23,484 nucleotides of DNA from Streptosporangiaceae bacterium (GTDB lineage: Bacteria; Actinomycetota; Actinomycetes; Streptosporangiales; Streptosporangiaceae), in contig JAICWX010000120.1 in the NCBI GenBank assembly GCA_025934635.1, positions 1 through 23,484 on the forward strand, in the 5' to 3' direction. Each line of letters begins with the position of its first letter. The first letter of the stretch is position 1. Position numbers and translations under genes: made by a program. This document shows positions 7,766 through 16,514 of this stretch, in pieces. The notes beneath the pieces were generated by a model. That model was not told the origin of the DNA and searched no databases. It saw only the letters and a list, made by a program, of their open reading frames with translations.

Positions 7766-8755
7766 ATGCCACGAATCGACCTGCACGGGCACGCGGGCCG
7801 GTGCTTCCTGGCCGGGCTGCCGGCCGGGCATCAGCTGATCGCGACGATGGGCGCGGCCGCCGTCGCGGACGCGGTGCGGGCCGCCCAGGCCGCGGGCATG
7901 ACCGCGGTGAACCTGTCCGCCGTGGCGGATTTCGCGGTGCTGCGGCCGGATCCGGCCAAGGGGCTGCGCGCGCACCGCGACTTCCGGCCCGGTGAGGCGT
8001 ACGCCGATTACCGCCGCCAGCTGACGGGGATCCGGCAGGCCGCGGCCGAAGCCGGCGCCGAGGTGGCCACGTCAGCGGCCGACCTGGAGCGGGCCGCCCG
8101 TGACGGCCGCACCGCGGTACTGCTCGGCTGCGAGGGCGGTGACTTCCTCGAGAGTGACCTGGGCCGGCTAGCGGAGGCCCGGGCGGACGGCGTCACCGTG
8201 CTCACCCTGGTGCACTACCGGGTCAACGAGCTCGGTGACGTGCAGACCGAGGCGCCGGTGCACGACGGGCTGAGCCGGTTCGGCCGCGACGTGGTGGCCG
8301 AGTGCAACCGGCTCGGCATCGTGGTCGACTGCGCGCACGCCAGCTTCGCCACCACCATGGCCGTGCTCGAGGAATCCAGCCAGCCGGTGATCATCTCGCA
8401 CGGCCAGCTCGGCCACGGCGACGCCGACGGCGGCGACAGTGGGCATCCCCGGCTGATGGCCACCGAGCATGCGACCGCGGTCGCGGACGCGGGCGGCCTG
8501 ATCGGCGCCTGGCCCTGCGGCTTCACCAGCATCTCGATGGACGACTTCGGCACCGAGATCATCCGCCTCACCGAGGCGGCCGGGGCCGGCCACGTCGCCC
8601 TCGGCACCGACCTGGACGGAAACTACAAACCCGTCCTGACCAGCTACGACCAGCTCACCGACCTCACCGGCCTGCTCAGCGAGCGCGGCCTGCCCGCCGC
8701 CCACATCGACCAGATCCTGGGCGGCAACGCCATGCAGCTGCTGACCGGCATCCTG
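7766..8755 (+). CDS. M19-type membrane dipeptidase-like amidohydrolase lacking its own stop codon
   Basis: About 330 recognisable residues. ATG 7766 is chosen because AGAAGGGAG (ending at 7759) lies 6 bases upstream; ATGs at 7736 and 7739 are in frame but lack this. Metal-site motifs of the renal dipeptidase family are visible: Glu123 in CEGGDFLES, His191 in VVDCAHAS, His212 in VIISHGQL and Asp282 in ALGTDLDG. The N-terminal HxD of classical dipeptidases is replaced by H7-G-H9, so the substrate may not be a dipeptide. The family-typical end (QILGGNAMQLL) is reached at about residue 326. The frame then has no stop and runs on antisense through ureC and ureAB to a TAG at 11009-11011. The recognisable end touches the ureC stop codon complement (8756-8758). 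This may be a deletion junction, or a real protein with a long tail. Confidence 0.75.
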
Positions 8756-10393
8756 TTACAGGAAGTACAGGCGGGACAGCGGCACGGTCTCGGCCGGAGG
8801 TATGGCGAGCAGGGAATCGTCGAGGGTGGTGCGGCCGGTGGCGGGGTCGACCCGGACTTCGCCCAGGAGGCCGTGCCGGATCATCGCATCCGGCCGCAGG
8901 GAACGGGTGGCGCGGACCGGGACACGGCGGCGGACTCCCGGCAGATCAGCGCCGGAGTCCAGGGCGGCCTGGGCGACGAACATGACCGAGAGCTCGGCCG
9001 GGGTGGCGCCGCAGCCGCCGAACTGCGGGCCGAGCACGATCGGCTCGGCGATGTCGATCGCCGCGTTCGGGTCGCCGGTCGCCCCCCAGGCCGGCACGCC
9101 CGCCTTCAGCACCAGCGTCGGCTTGGCCCCGAACCAGGCCGGGTCCCACAGCACGATGTCGGCCAGCTTGCCCACCTCGACCGAGCCCACCTCGTGCGCC
9201 AGCCCGTGCGCCACCGCGGGATTGATGGTCAGCTTGGCCAGGTACCGCAGCACCCGCTCGTTATCGTCCGGACCAGGAGAACCGAAAAAGCGCTTCATCA
9301 CCGCGGCCAGGCCGAACGTGCGGCGCACCGTCTCCCCGGCCCGGCCCATGCCCTGCGCGTCGGACGACGTGATCGGGATGACGCCGAGGTCGTGCAGCGG
9401 CCCCTCGGCCGCCATCGTGCCCGCCCGGATCCGGTCCCGGGCCAGCGCCGCGTCCCGCTCCGGGTCCAGGCCGTGCACCAGCGTGATCATGTCCAGGTGC
9501 TCGGCCACCGCGTCCCGGCCGAACGGCAGCGTGGGGTTGGTCGAGGAGGTGACCACGTCCGCCCGGCCGGCCAGTTCCAGCACGTTGGGGGCGTGCCCGC
9601 CGCCGCAGCCCTCGACGTGGAAGGCGTGGAAGACCCGGCCGCCGGCCACCGCCAGCGTGTCGGCCACGCAGCCGGCCTCGTTCAGCCCGTCGGTGTGCAG
9701 CGCCACCTGCACGTCGTAGGCGTCGGCCACGGTCAGCGCGGTATCCAGGCAGCGCGGGTGCGCGCCGAGGTCCTCGTGCACCTTGAAGCCGCACGCGCCG
9801 CCCGCCGCCAGCCCCTCCACCAGCGGCGCCGGGTCCGAGGAGGAGCCGCGGGCCAGGAACCCGATGTTGACCGGCCACTGGTCGAAGGCGGCGAACGCCT
9901 TGCGCAGCAGCCACGGCGAGTTCAGGCCCACCCCCCACACCGGCCCGATCTCCTGCCCGATCACCGTGGTGACGCCCGACGACAGCGACGCCTCCAGCAC
10001 CCGCGGGGACAGCAGGTGCACATGGGTATCCACCGCGCCCGGCGTGGCCAGCAGGCCCTCGCCGGGGATGATCGTGGTCCCGGTGCCCACCACCACGTCC
10101 ACGCCGTCCAGGGTGTCCGGGTTCCCGGCCCGGCCGATGGCGCTGATCCGCCCGGCCCGCACGCCGACCGAGACGGTCCGCACGCCCAGGACCGGGTCGA
10201 GCAGCGTCACGTTGGTGATCACGATGTCGCAGGTCTCGGTGGCGGTCGCCGCCCGCAGGTGCATGCCGTCCCTGGCCGTCTTCCCGAAGCCGGTCCGGAA
10301 CTCGTCACCCGCCCGCTGCGCGTCCGCCTCCACCCGGATCACCAGCCCGGTATCGGCCAGCTCGATCAGGTCCCCCGCCGTCGGCCCGGTCAC
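8756..10393 (-). CDS. ureC: Divergent urease alpha subunit (UreC-like)
   Basis: The protein has 545 residues against about 567 in classical bacterial UreC. GTG 10393 overlaps the ureAB stop by four bases (GTGA). By alignment to Klebsiella UreC from memory, all nickel ligands are present: His124 and His126 (DTHVH), the carbamylated Lys204 (GFKVHEDLG), His233 (ALHTD), His259 (FHVEG) and Asp345 ([10 protein letters not shown]), plus the catalytic flap histidine His307. Two differences stand out. The flap cysteine equivalent (Cys319) is Val306. The loop after GVTT reads [12 protein letters not shown] instead of the usual GGGTGPAAGTHA and is about 3 residues shorter. It should form the catalytic core of a nickel amidohydrolase acting on urea or a urea-like substrate. 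No ureD, ureE, ureF or ureG is in the window. It ends in SRLYFL, close to the usual RYFLF. Confidence 0.9.
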   Translation of the reverse strand: MTGPTAGDLIELADTGLVIRVEADAQRAGDEFRTGFGKTARDGMHLRAATATETCDIVITNVTLLDPVLGVRTVSVGVRAGRISAIGRAGNPDTLDGVDVVVGTGTTIIPGEGLLATPGAVDTHVHLLSPRVLEASLSSGVTTVIGQEIGPVWGVGLNSPWLLRKAFAAFDQWPVNIGFLARGSSSDPAPLVEGLAAGGACGFKVHEDLGAHPRCLDTALTVADAYDVQVALHTDGLNEAGCVADTLAVAGGRVFHAFHVEGCGGGHAPNVLELAGRADVVTSSTNPTLPFGRDAVAEHLDMITLVHGLDPERDAALARDRIRAGTMAAEGPLHDLGVIPITSSDAQGMGRAGETVRRTFGLAAVMKRFFGSPGPDDNERVLRYLAKLTINPAVAHGLAHEVGSVEVGKLADIVLWDPAWFGAKPTLVLKAGVPAWGATGDPNAAIDIAEPIVLGPQFGGCGATPAELSVMFVAQAALDSGADLPGVRRRVPVRATRSLRPDAMIRHGLLGEVRVDPATGRTTLDDSLLAIPPAETVPLSRLYFL

Positions 10394-11049
10394 GATACGT
10401 CCAGGTACCCGCAGGCCCGGGCCTTCTCCAGCGCCCGCTCCTTAGCGCCCGGCTCGTCCAGCGGCCCGTCCACCAGGCCGGCGAACCCGATGACCACCCG
10501 CCGCCCGCCGATCGGCACCAGCGGTACCCGCCGGGTACCGCCCGGCTCGAACCGCACCGCCGCGCCCGCGGTCACCGCCAGGTGCAGGCCGTACGCCGCC
10601 GCCCGGTCGAAGCGCAGCCGCGGGTTGGCCTCGAAGAAGTGGAAGTGGCTGGTTACCGAGATCGGCACCACCGCCGTGTTGGTCACCTCGAGCACGACCT
10701 CCCCGGCCAGCTCGGCCGACTCCAAAGCCCCGGCACCAGCAGCACCCGCCCGGAACGGATCACGCACCACCGCCAGCCGGGTGCCGTCGTCGAAGACCGC
10801 CTCCACCCGCACCTCGGGCACCGCCCGGACCACGCCCGGCAGGACCTCGGAAACATCGAGCACCGAACGGGCGGCCTCCACCGCCTCGGCCAGCCGCCTG
10901 CCGTCGCGGGCGGCCTCGCACACGGCGTCTGCCACCAGGGCGGTGGCCTCGACGACGTTCAGGCGCAGACCGCGACCGCGCCGGGCCCGCGCGAGCTCGG
11001 CGGTGAGGTAGATGAGGAGGCGATCTCGTTCGGCCTCATTGAGCTTCAA
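10390..11049 (-). CDS. ureAB: Fused urease gamma-beta subunit (UreAB)
   Basis: The protein has 219 residues. Residues 1 to about 75 match the UreA gamma subunit ([20 protein letters not shown], then [18 protein letters not shown] and EAARDGR). Residues from about 105 match the UreB beta subunit ([40 protein letters not shown]-like AYGLHLAV, then [13 protein letters not shown]). The gamma-beta fusion is known in some bacteria, including Helicobacter and actinomycete urease-like loci. The TTG at 11049 is the only start giving the conserved MKL N-terminus, and AGGAAGG lies about 10 bases upstream. It sits 16 bases after the amidohydrolase stop and overlaps ureC, so all three form one transcript. 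Confidence 0.9.
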   Translation of the reverse strand: MKLNEAERDRLLIYLTAELARARRGRGLRLNVVEATALVADAVCEAARDGRRLAEAVEAARSVLDVSEVLPGVVRAVPEVRVEAVFDDGTRLAVVRDPFRAGAAGAGALESAELAGEVVLEVTNTAVVPISVTSHFHFFEANPRLRFDRAAAYGLHLAVTAGAAVRFEPGGTRRVPLVPIGGRRVVIGFAGLVDGPLDEPGAKERALEKARACGYLDVS

Positions 11050-11065
11050 CGGCGGCCTGCCTTCC

Positions 11066-12742
11066 TCATTCCCCGGTGCCGGCTACGACCTTGCCCCCCG
11101 CGACCGTCAGGACGACCGAGGTACTCCCGATACCGCTGGCGGGCATGGAGTACAGGTCCTGGTCGAGCACGGCCACGTCGGCCCGCATCCCCGGCAGCAG
11201 CTGCCCGGTGACCTCCTCGGCGTGGTTCACCCAGGCCACGCCGGTGGTGAACGCGTCCACCGCGTCCTCGAGCAGGACCGCCTGGCCGAGCTGGAACGGC
11301 TTGTCGCATTCGGGCGTGCCCGGCTGGCCCTGCCGCTCGGACAGCACCCGGTTCGCCGCCACGTGCATCTCCTGCAGCGGGTCGGGGGTGGACACCGGCC
11401 AGTCGCTGCCGAACGCGATCCGGGCGCCGCGCCGGGCCAGCGCGCCGATCTGGTACTGCCACAGGGCGCGCTCCGGGCCGACGAACGGCAGCGTCAGCTC
11501 CTCCATCTGCGGCTCCGAACACGCCCAGAGCGGCTGGAAGTTCGCCACCGCGTCCAGTTCCCGGAACCTGTTCATGTCGCGCGGCACGATGAACTGCAGG
11601 TGGGCCAGGTGATGCCGGCCGTCCCGGCGCTGCTGCTCCGGCAGGGCCGCGAGCGCGTCCAGCGCGGTGGTGACGGCCAGGTCGCCGAGCGCGTGGAAGT
11701 GCAGCTGGAAGCCCTCGGCGGCCAGCCGCCCGGTGGCATCGCGCAGCTCGTCGGGCTCGATGAACAGCTTGCCGCTGTGGCCGGTGGAATGACCGTCGCG
11801 GTCGAGGTAGGGCGCCGACATGGCGGCCGTGCCGGTCTCGCACACCCCGTCCAGCATCAGCTTCACCGAGGTGGCCAGGAACCGGCCGTCGCGGGCCTGC
11901 TCGCGGCGGGTCAGCAGGTCCGCCAGCTGGGTCACGCCGCGGGCCCGGTCCCACCACAGCGCGCCGGTCACGTGGGCGGTGAGCGAGCCGTCGGCGGCGG
12001 CCTGCCGGTAGGTCTCGAAGGCGTCCGGGATGCCGAGCTCGTCGGCCGCCCCGACGCAGGCGTCCTGCCAGCTGGTGATGCCGAGCGAGTGCAGGTAGGC
12101 CTGGGCCGCCAGCAGGCCCGCGGTCAGCTCGGCCGGGCTGGCGGCCGGGATGAGCCGGCCGACCAGGCGCATCGCCCCGTCGTGCAGCGCGCCGGCCGGG
12201 TTCCCGGCCGCGTCCCGCTCGATCCGGCCGTCGGCCGGGTCGGGGGTGCTTGCGTCGACGCCGCCCCTTCGCAGCGCTTCGGTATTAACCCAGGCGCTGT
12301 GGTGGTCGCGGTTCGGGATGAAGGCGGGCCGGCCGCCGGTGACCGAGTCCAGGTCGGCCGCCGTCGGCGTGCCGCCGGGGAAGGACTCCATCGCCCAGCC
12401 GCCGCCGAGCGCCCAGCCGTCGGCGGGCAGCTTCGCGCAGTAGGCGGCCACCGCGGCCAGGCACTCGGCCCGGGTCCGCAGCCCCAGCAGGTTGCAGCGC
12501 AGGCTCTCCAGGCCGCCGCTGACCGCGTGCACGTGCGCGTCGCCGAAGGCCGGCAGGGCCAGCCGCCCGCGCAGGTCGATCACCCGGGTCCGGGGGCCCT
12601 GGAGCTCGCGGATCTCGTCGTCGGTGCCCAGCGCCACGATCACGCCGTCCCGGGCGGCCAGCGCCGGGACGAACCGGGAAGGGTGGGCTGGACTGCGGAT
12701 CTTCCCGTTGGCCAGGATCAGGTCTGCCTCGGGTTGCGTCAC
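11066..12742 (-). CDS. YtcJ/NfdA-like amidohydrolase (amidohydrolase_3 family)
   Basis: The protein has 558 residues from GTG 12742 (AGGCGG about 7 bases upstream). This metal-dependent amidohydrolase TIM barrel carries HxH at 70-72 (GDAHVH), Lys294 in SVKLMLDGV, His348 and His350 in LHFHALGD, His381 in HLAHLQF and Asp447 in [12 protein letters not shown]. The N-terminal part ([10 protein letters not shown]) and the last 60 residues ([14 protein letters not shown]) form the composite beta-sandwich usual for the class. Members hydrolyse N-substituted formamides and other amides, and most are uncharacterised. It is the first gene of the operon with ureAB and ureC, which suggests it releases or precedes a urea-like product. 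It is divergent from the flavoenzyme at 12838. Confidence 0.88.
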   Translation of the reverse strand: MTQPEADLILANGKIRSPAHPSRFVPALAARDGVIVALGTDDEIRELQGPRTRVIDLRGRLALPAFGDAHVHAVSGGLESLRCNLLGLRTRAECLAAVAAYCAKLPADGWALGGGWAMESFPGGTPTAADLDSVTGGRPAFIPNRDHHSAWVNTEALRRGGVDASTPDPADGRIERDAAGNPAGALHDGAMRLVGRLIPAASPAELTAGLLAAQAYLHSLGITSWQDACVGAADELGIPDAFETYRQAAADGSLTAHVTGALWWDRARGVTQLADLLTRREQARDGRFLATSVKLMLDGVCETGTAAMSAPYLDRDGHSTGHSGKLFIEPDELRDATGRLAAEGFQLHFHALGDLAVTTALDALAALPEQQRRDGRHHLAHLQFIVPRDMNRFRELDAVANFQPLWACSEPQMEELTLPFVGPERALWQYQIGALARRGARIAFGSDWPVSTPDPLQEMHVAANRVLSERQGQPGTPECDKPFQLGQAVLLEDAVDAFTTGVAWVNHAEEVTGQLLPGMRADVAVLDQDLYSMPASGIGSTSVVLTVAGGKVVAGTGE

Positions 12743-12770
12743 GCGTGCACCGCCTGAATCTGTGAGGTTG

Positions 12771-12790
12771 TGTTTGTGTGCACGCTAACA
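12771..12790. promoter_or_regulatory. 20-bp palindromic operator candidate in the divergent promoter region
   Basis: TGTTTGTGTGCACGCTAACA pairs at 8 of 10 positions around the central GTGCAC, with consensus TGTTnGnGTGCACnCnAACA. It lies 28 bases from the amidohydrolase start and 47 bases from the preferred flavoenzyme start, so one bound regulator could control both directions. The candidate GTG start at 12778 falls inside it. No obvious regulator gene for this pair is adjacent; the LacI protein at 15356 appears to have different boxes. Confidence 0.5.
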
Positions 12791-12837
12791 GGTGGGCCCG
12801 ATTGACCGCCCAGAACGGGCGACCTTACGCTGCGTGG

Positions 12838-15285
12838 ATGAACGCTGCGCGGCCGGCCCGAGCCCGGGCCGTAGTCATCGGCGGCGGCGTAGTCGGCTGC
12901 AGCACCGCCTACCACCTGGCCAAGCGCGGCTGGACCGACGTGGTGCTGCTGGAGCGCAAACGGCTGACCTCCGGCACCACCTGGCACGCGGCCGGCCTGA
13001 TCACCCAGGCCCGGCCCACCCACGGCACCCGGGAAATCGTCCGGCGCAGCCTGCGGGTATTCAAGTCGCTGCCGGCGGAGACCGGGTTCGCCACCGGGTT
13101 CACCGAGACCGGGACCCTGCACCTGGCCGACAGCGCCGAGCGCCTGGAGGAGCTGAGCCGGCAGGCCTCGGCCGCCAGGGCCAGCGCCATCACCGCCGAG
13201 ATCATTTCCCCCGAACGGGCGGCCGAGCTGTTCCCCGGCCTGTACACCGGGGACCTGGCCGGGGCGGTGTACTACCCCGGCGACGGGCGCGGCAACGCCA
13301 CCGACACCACCATGGCCCTGGCCGGGGGCGCCCGCCAGCTCGGCGTGCGGATCTTCGAGAACACCGCGGTGACCGGGATCATCCGGCGCGACGGGCGGGT
13401 CGCGGGCGTCTCCACCGCGGACGGCGACATCGAGGCCGAGTACGTGGTGGCCGCGGCCGGCCTGTGGGGGCGCGAGGTCGGCGCGCTGGCCGGAGTGCGG
13501 GTCCCGCTCCAGGCACTGGCCCACTATTACGTGATCACCGAGGCGATTCCCGGCCTGGCGCCGGGCCTGCCGACGGTCAAGACCGCGCCGGACTACGCGT
13601 ACGTGCGGAACGAGGGCGCCGGGCTCATGGTCGGCTTCTTCGAGCCGGGCAGTTACCCGTGGGCCGCGCGCGGCATCCCCGCCGACGCGGAGTTCACCCG
13701 GCTGCCCGAGGACTGGGACCACCTGGGGCCGTTCTACGAGCAGATGATGAAGCGGCTGCCGGTGCTGGCCGAGACCGGCATCCGGCTGCACTTCTGCGGC
13801 CCGGAGAGCTTCACCCCGGACGGCCTGTACCACCTCGGCGAGGCACCGGGCCTGCGCAACTTCTTCGTCGCGGCCGGCTTCAACTCGGTCGGCTTCCTGT
13901 CCGGGCCCGGGGCCGGCTCGGTGCTGGCCGACTGGATCGTGGACGGGCGCTCGCCGCTCGACCTGCCCGAGACCGACCCCCGCCGGACCGCCCCGCACGA
14001 GACGAACCGGCGCTTCCTCGAGCAGCGCGTCACCGAGACGCTCGACCTGGCGTACGAGCTGCACTGGCCCTACCAGCAGCGGGAAAGCGCCCGCGGGCTG
14101 CGCCGCAGCCCGCTGCACGACCGGGTGGCGGCGGCCGGGGCGGTCTTCGGCGAGCTGCTCGGCTGGGAGCGGGCCAACTGGTACGCCCCTTCCGGGGTGC
14201 CGAAGCGATATGAGTACTCGTTCGGGCGGCAGAACTGGTTCGAGCACTCGGCCGCGGAGCACCAGGCCGTCCGGTCGGGGGTGGGGCTGTTCGATACCTC
14301 CTCGTTCGGCAAGCTGCTGGTGCAGGGGCGGGACGCGCTGGCGGTGCTGCAGCGGGTCAGCGCCGGGAACGTGGCGGTCGAGCCGGGCCGGATCGTCTAT
14401 ACCCAGTGGCTCAACGCCTTCGGCGGCATCGAGAGCGACGTCACCGTGACCCGGCTGGACCAGACCCGGTTCCTGGTCCTGTCCGGCCCGGCCACGCTGG
14501 CCCGGGACCGCGACTGGCTGGAGCGGAGCATCGGACCGGACGAGTTCGCCGTCGTCACCGACATCAGCGCGGCGCTGGCCATGATCGGTGTGATGGGACC
14601 GTCTTCGCGTTCCCTGCTGCAGTCTTTGACCGACGAGGGTCTGTCCGGCGCGGCCTTCCCGTTCGGGACTTCCCGGGAGATCGACCTCGGCTGCGGTTTC
14701 GTCCGGGCCACCCGGATCACCTACGTGGGCGAGCTCGGCTGGGAACTGCTCATCCCGGCCGACCTGGCTTCTCATGTTTACGAGACGCTGGTCTCGGCCG
14801 GTGACGGGTACGGGCTGCGGCACGCGGGCTATCACGCCCTGGACTCGCTGCGGATGGAGAAGGCCTACCGTTCGTGGGGCCACGACATCTCCGGCGGGGA
14901 CACGCCGCTGGAGGCGGGGCTGAGCTTCGCCGTGGCCTGGGACAAGCCTGATTTTACCGGGCGGGATGCCCTCCTCCGGCTCCGTGAACAGGGTGTATCG
15001 CGGCGGCTGGTGCAGTTCGCGCTGTCCGATCCGGACGCGTTCGCCTACCACGACGAGCCCGTCTACCGGGACGGCGTCCTGGCCGGGCGGGTCAGCTCGG
15101 CCGCCTACGGCCACACCCTTGGCCGCACGGTGGCGCTGGGCTACGTGACCGCGCCGGAACCGGGGACGCCGGCCTCCTGGTACACGGCGGGGAGCTACGA
15201 GATCGAGATCGCCGGCCAGCGGGTCGGGGCCGACGCCTCGCTGCGTCCCCTCTACGACCCGGCCTCGCAGCGTCCCCGCGGCTGA
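12838..15285 (+). CDS. FAD-dependent dimethylglycine/sarcosine dehydrogenase-like protein with GcvT folate domain
   Basis: The protein has 815 residues from ATG 12838. The upstream in-frame GTG 12778 would add 20 residues but lies inside the operator palindrome. Residues 11-380 form a DAO-type FAD domain with AVVIGGGVVGCSTAYHLAKR and ADP-binding VVLLER. His50 in SGTTWHAAG is the likely covalent FAD attachment site of this family. A linker (FAO_M-like, about 385-440) precedes a GcvT aminomethyltransferase-like folate-binding region (from about 440: YEYSFGRQNWFEHSAAEHQA, later YVGELGWELLIP). Relatives oxidise N-methyl groups of dimethylglycine or sarcosine and pass formaldehyde to tetrahydrofolate as methylene-THF. 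The exact N-methyl substrate cannot be read from sequence. It is divergent from the amidohydrolase/urease operon, and a joint pathway is inferred. Confidence 0.88.
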   Translation: MNAARPARARAVVIGGGVVGCSTAYHLAKRGWTDVVLLERKRLTSGTTWHAAGLITQARPTHGTREIVRRSLRVFKSLPAETGFATGFTETGTLHLADSAERLEELSRQASAARASAITAEIISPERAAELFPGLYTGDLAGAVYYPGDGRGNATDTTMALAGGARQLGVRIFENTAVTGIIRRDGRVAGVSTADGDIEAEYVVAAAGLWGREVGALAGVRVPLQALAHYYVITEAIPGLAPGLPTVKTAPDYAYVRNEGAGLMVGFFEPGSYPWAARGIPADAEFTRLPEDWDHLGPFYEQMMKRLPVLAETGIRLHFCGPESFTPDGLYHLGEAPGLRNFFVAAGFNSVGFLSGPGAGSVLADWIVDGRSPLDLPETDPRRTAPHETNRRFLEQRVTETLDLAYELHWPYQQRESARGLRRSPLHDRVAAAGAVFGELLGWERANWYAPSGVPKRYEYSFGRQNWFEHSAAEHQAVRSGVGLFDTSSFGKLLVQGRDALAVLQRVSAGNVAVEPGRIVYTQWLNAFGGIESDVTVTRLDQTRFLVLSGPATLARDRDWLERSIGPDEFAVVTDISAALAMIGVMGPSSRSLLQSLTDEGLSGAAFPFGTSREIDLGCGFVRATRITYVGELGWELLIPADLASHVYETLVSAGDGYGLRHAGYHALDSLRMEKAYRSWGHDISGGDTPLEAGLSFAVAWDKPDFTGRDALLRLREQGVSRRLVQFALSDPDAFAYHDEPVYRDGVLAGRVSSAAYGHTLGRTVALGYVTAPEPGTPASWYTAGSYEIEIAGQRVGADASLRPLYDPASQRPRG

Positions 15286-15297
15286 GTGGCTGCCTTG

Positions 15298-15337
15298 GTC
15301 TGCGATTCTGGTCGTCCTAGCAGCCAGAACCGCAGAC
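15298..15337. terminator. Bidirectional hairpin terminator between convergent genes
   Basis: Arms GTCTGCGATTCTGG (15298-15311) and CCAGAACCGCAGAC (15324-15337) pair with one mismatch around a 12-base loop. TT precedes and AAA follows the stem, giving short T tracts on either strand. It lies 12 bases after the flavoenzyme stop and 18 bases before the end of the convergent LacI gene, which is the right place to separate the two transcripts. Confidence 0.75.
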
Positions 15338-15355
15338 AAAGCGGCATTCTGGGAG

Positions 15356-16363
15356 TCACCGGGGCCGCGGCGGGCCGGTGCTTTCCCGTACCACCAGCAT
15401 GGTGGACAGCTCGATGTGCCGCGGCTCGCCGGCCGCGGTGGCCGGGTCGGAGCGGAGCATGCGGAAGGCCGTGGCCGCCATGGCCGCCAGCGGCTGCCGG
15501 ACCGTGGTCAGGGCCGGCGTGGCCCAGGCGGCCACCGGGACGTCGTCGAAGCCGACCACGCTCAGGTCGTCCGGCGCCCGCAGCCCGCGTTCGCCCAGCG
15601 CCTGGAGCACGCCGAACGCCTGGCTGTCGTTCCCGGCCAGCACGGCCGTGGGCGGCTCGGGCAGGGCGAGAAGCTCCCGGGCCCGCGCCCGCCCGGCCGT
15701 TACCATGAAGTCGCCCCGGCGGACGAGGGCCTCGTCCGGGCTGAGCCCGGCCGCCTGCCGGGCGGCGCGGTAGCCGTCCAGCCGGGCCTGGCTGGACCAC
15801 AGGCCGGGCGGACCGCCGATGATCGCGATACGGCGGTGGCCGAGTTCGATCAGGTGCCTGGTCGCGGTCATGCCGCCCAGCCAGTTGGTCGTGCCGACCG
15901 AACGGATGGCGTCACCGGGCTCGGTGGCCGGGTCGATCATCACCAGCGGGATCCGGGCGGCGGCCAGCCGGCGCAGCTCCCGGCTGCCCGGCAGGCGCAG
16001 TACGCACAGCGCGCCGTCGGTGCCCCGGGTCGTCGCCCGGTCCAGCCAGTCGTCGAATTCCCGCGGCGAGTGCACGGTCGTCGCGATCACGCTGGTGCCG
16101 GCCTCGTTGGCCGCCTCCAGGGTGCCGCGCAGCAGCTCCTCGGCCCAGGGACTGTGCAGGTCCGCGATCAGCAGGTCGACGACCCCGAAGCCGAGCCGGG
16201 AGGCGACCTGGTACCCGTGCTGCCTGAGCAGGATGGCGATCCGGGCCCGGGTGCCGGCCGCGACGTCCGTCCGCCCGTTGAGCACCTTGGAAACCGTCGA
16301 CACCGACACCCCGGCGCCGGCCGCGATATCGACCAGGGTGCTCCGGCGGGCGTCGCGCGCCAC
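15356..16363 (-). CDS. LacI-family transcriptional repressor
   Basis: The protein has 335 residues from GTG 16363 (AGGAG about 5 bases upstream). The LacI HTH and hinge helix span residues about 8-60 (TLVDIAAGAGVSVSTVSKVL, then a KNG/HxR-like segment). A periplasmic-binding-protein-like sensor domain covers about 60-330 (VVDLLIADLHSPWAEELLRG, VGTTNWLGGMTATRHLIELG, SVVGFDDVPVAAWATPALTT). Such repressors release DNA when bound by a sugar or derivative. It is divergent to the four-gene sugar operon starting at 16515, and both leaders carry the same TTTTCGA(A/G)AA box, so it probably represses that operon and itself. Confidence 0.92.
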   Translation of the reverse strand: MARDARRSTLVDIAAGAGVSVSTVSKVLNGRTDVAAGTRARIAILLRQHGYQVASRLGFGVVDLLIADLHSPWAEELLRGTLEAANEAGTSVIATTVHSPREFDDWLDRATTRGTDGALCVLRLPGSRELRRLAAARIPLVMIDPATEPGDAIRSVGTTNWLGGMTATRHLIELGHRRIAIIGGPPGLWSSQARLDGYRAARQAAGLSPDEALVRRGDFMVTAGRARARELLALPEPPTAVLAGNDSQAFGVLQALGERGLRAPDDLSVVGFDDVPVAAWATPALTTVRQPLAAMAATAFRMLRSDPATAAGEPRHIELSTMLVVRESTGPPRPR

Positions 16364-16368
16364 GATGG

Positions 16369-16384
16369 CTCCTTTTCGAAAAAT
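16369..16384. promoter_or_regulatory. Putative LacI operator in front of the repressor gene
   Basis: TTTTCGAAAA (16373-16382) is a perfect 10-base palindrome with the central CG usual for LacI-family sites. It lies directly upstream of, and partly overlaps, the ribosome binding site of the repressor on the minus strand. The 16-base segment matches 16495-16510 at 14 of 16 bases when read on the minus strand. Confidence 0.55.
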
Positions 16385-16447
16385 ATGCTTGAAATATCTT
16401 GGGTAGTCGCGTCCTCGTAGTATCGCCCACGATCGGAAAAATCTCTA

Positions 16448-16476
16448 TTGACCTGCTGGGAAGCGGAATCTAGCGT
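16448..16476 (+). promoter_or_regulatory. Sigma70-type promoter for the sugar operon
   Basis: TTGACC at 16448-16453 and TAGCGT at 16471-16476 are separated by 17 bases, fitting an actinobacterial housekeeping promoter (TTGACn, TAnnnT). Transcription would begin at about 16483, leaving a leader of about 30 bases before GTG 16515. The putative operator at 16495-16510 would sit just downstream of the start point. Confidence 0.6.
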
Positions 16477-16494
16477 GGTCCGGGGGAAGCGACG

Positions 16495-16510
16495 ATTTTT
16501 CGAGAAGGTG
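16495..16510. promoter_or_regulatory. Putative LacI operator in the sugar-operon leader
   Basis: ATTTTTCGAGAAGGTG includes TTTTCGAGAA (16497-16506), one base off the perfect palindrome in front of the repressor. It overlaps the GAAGG ribosome binding site (16504-16508) of the first operon gene. A repressor bound here would block early transcription. Confidence 0.5.
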
Positions 16511-16514
16511 AACT

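Noticed and set aside
12778..12837. GTG 12778 as the flavoenzyme start
   Set aside because: It lies within the 20-bp palindrome and adds 20 residues with no family likeness; ATG 12838 leads directly into the FAD motif.
12739..15339. Long minus-strand open frame of 866 codons
   Set aside because: It is antisense to the flavoenzyme gene, which has clear domains; the antisense translation has no recognisable motif.
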